Origin: Wenzhouxiangella sp.
GTDB taxonomy: Bacteria; Pseudomonadota; Gammaproteobacteria; Xanthomonadales; Wenzhouxiangellaceae
Direction of reading: 5' to 3'
Assembly (NCBI GenBank): GCA_007127425.1
Contig: SKZJ01000223.1
Coordinates: 1-6,590, forward strand
DNA length: 6,590 nt
Shown here: in pieces, positions 6,272 to 6,590 of the stretch
Layout of the letters: each line of letters begins with the position of its first letter
Position numbering within the stretch: position 1 is the stretch's first letter
The notes under the pieces: model-generated
Seen by the model: only the letters and a program-made list of their open reading frames with translations
The model's database searches: none
What the model was told of the DNA's origin: nothing
Made by a program: the position numbers and the translations under genes

Positions 6272-6590
6272 ATGAAAATCCTCGTTGTCGGCGGTGGAGG
6301 CCGTGAGCATGCGCTGGCCTGGAAGGCGGCCCAATCGAAGGGTGTCGAGCAGGTGCTGGTCGCACCCGGCAATGCCGGCACGGCACGTGAAGACCGGATC
6401 GAGAACGTGGACATCGCGGCCGACGATATCGAGGGCCTGCTCAAGCTGGCAAAAGCCGAAGGGATCGATCTGACCATCGTCGGGCCGGAAGCGCCGCTGG
6501 CCGCCGGCATGGTCGACCGCTTCACCGATGCCGGCCTGGCCTGCTTCGGCCCAAGTGCCAACGCCGCCCGGCTGGAATCGTCCAAGGCCT
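6272..6590 (+). CDS. purD: Phosphoribosylamine-glycine ligase, N-terminal 106 residues (partial, runs off right edge)
   Basis: GAR synthetase joins glycine to 5-phosphoribosylamine using ATP, the second step of IMP synthesis; a cytoplasmic ATP-grasp enzyme. The frame opens with ATG at 6272 and stays open to the window end. The N-terminal domain is unmistakable: MKILVVGGGGREHALAWK (1-18), VLVAPGNAGTA (30-40), the segment LTIVGPEAPLAAGMVDRF, and CFGPSANAARLESSKA at the right edge, where the ATP-grasp domain is about to begin. The full enzyme is about 430 residues, so about one quarter is seen. The upstream ribosome site is weak (GAAAG). purH followed by purD is the common gammaproteobacterial order, usually close together; here 480 bases with two inverted-repeat elements separate them. 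Confidence 0.95.
   Translation, partial: MKILVVGGGGREHALAWKAAQSKGVEQVLVAPGNAGTAREDRIENVDIAADDIEGLLKLAKAEGIDLTIVGPEAPLAAGMVDRFTDAGLACFGPSANAARLESSKA

Noticed and set aside
6317..6326. Third match to the repeat start (GGAAGGCGGC) inside purD
   Set aside because: Only 10 bases, in a different reading context (encoding W-K-A-A), with no extension; chance in GC-rich sequence.

Overview
The window reads as a chromosomal segment of a GC-rich gammaproteobacterium. The reasons are a Fis protein directly upstream of purH, a DUF3426 zinc-ribbon membrane protein upstream of fis, a gamma-type orotate phosphoribosyltransferase, and strong G/C preference at third codon positions. A lineage near Chromatiales or Xanthomonadales/Lysobacterales is my guess; nothing here proves it. 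All protein-family calls come from motifs read by eye.

Layout. Positions 1-1704 (minus strand) hold two genes of an ABC exporter or lipoprotein-type transporter: an ATPase (979-1704) and, 4 bases downstream, an FtsX-like permease (start at 974) that runs off the left edge. A short divergent intergenic region (1705-1804) separates them from a plus-strand series: pyrE (1805-2443), a secreted DUF4124 coiled-coil protein (2451-3077), a DUF3426 zinc-ribbon/single-pass membrane protein (3091-3837), a 149-base gap with a possible promoter, fis (3987-4241, TTG start), purH (4244-5791), and the first third or so of purD (6272 to the right edge).

The genes cover the sixth-position phosphoribosyl step of UMP synthesis (PyrE), the last two steps of IMP synthesis (PurH), the second step of the same pathway (PurD) and a growth-phase nucleoid regulator (Fis). 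This is a nucleotide-synthesis and growth-rate neighbourhood next to an unrelated transporter.

The unusual part is the 480-base purH-purD gap (5792-6271). It holds two different AT-richer inverted-repeat elements in tandem (about 5813-6002 and 6041-6195). Between them is a second copy of the last 24 bases of purH. This copy (6008-6031) differs from the real purH end (5768-5791) at 3 of 24 bases, all synonymous, so both encode the same GRRHFRH-stop. The copies lie exactly 240 bases (80 codons) apart in one reading frame, broken only by the purH TGA. This looks like the footprint of a small element that inserted at, and rebuilt, the 3' end of purH. It is the best candidate here for something undescribed. 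No CRISPR array, tRNA, rRNA or transposase gene was seen.
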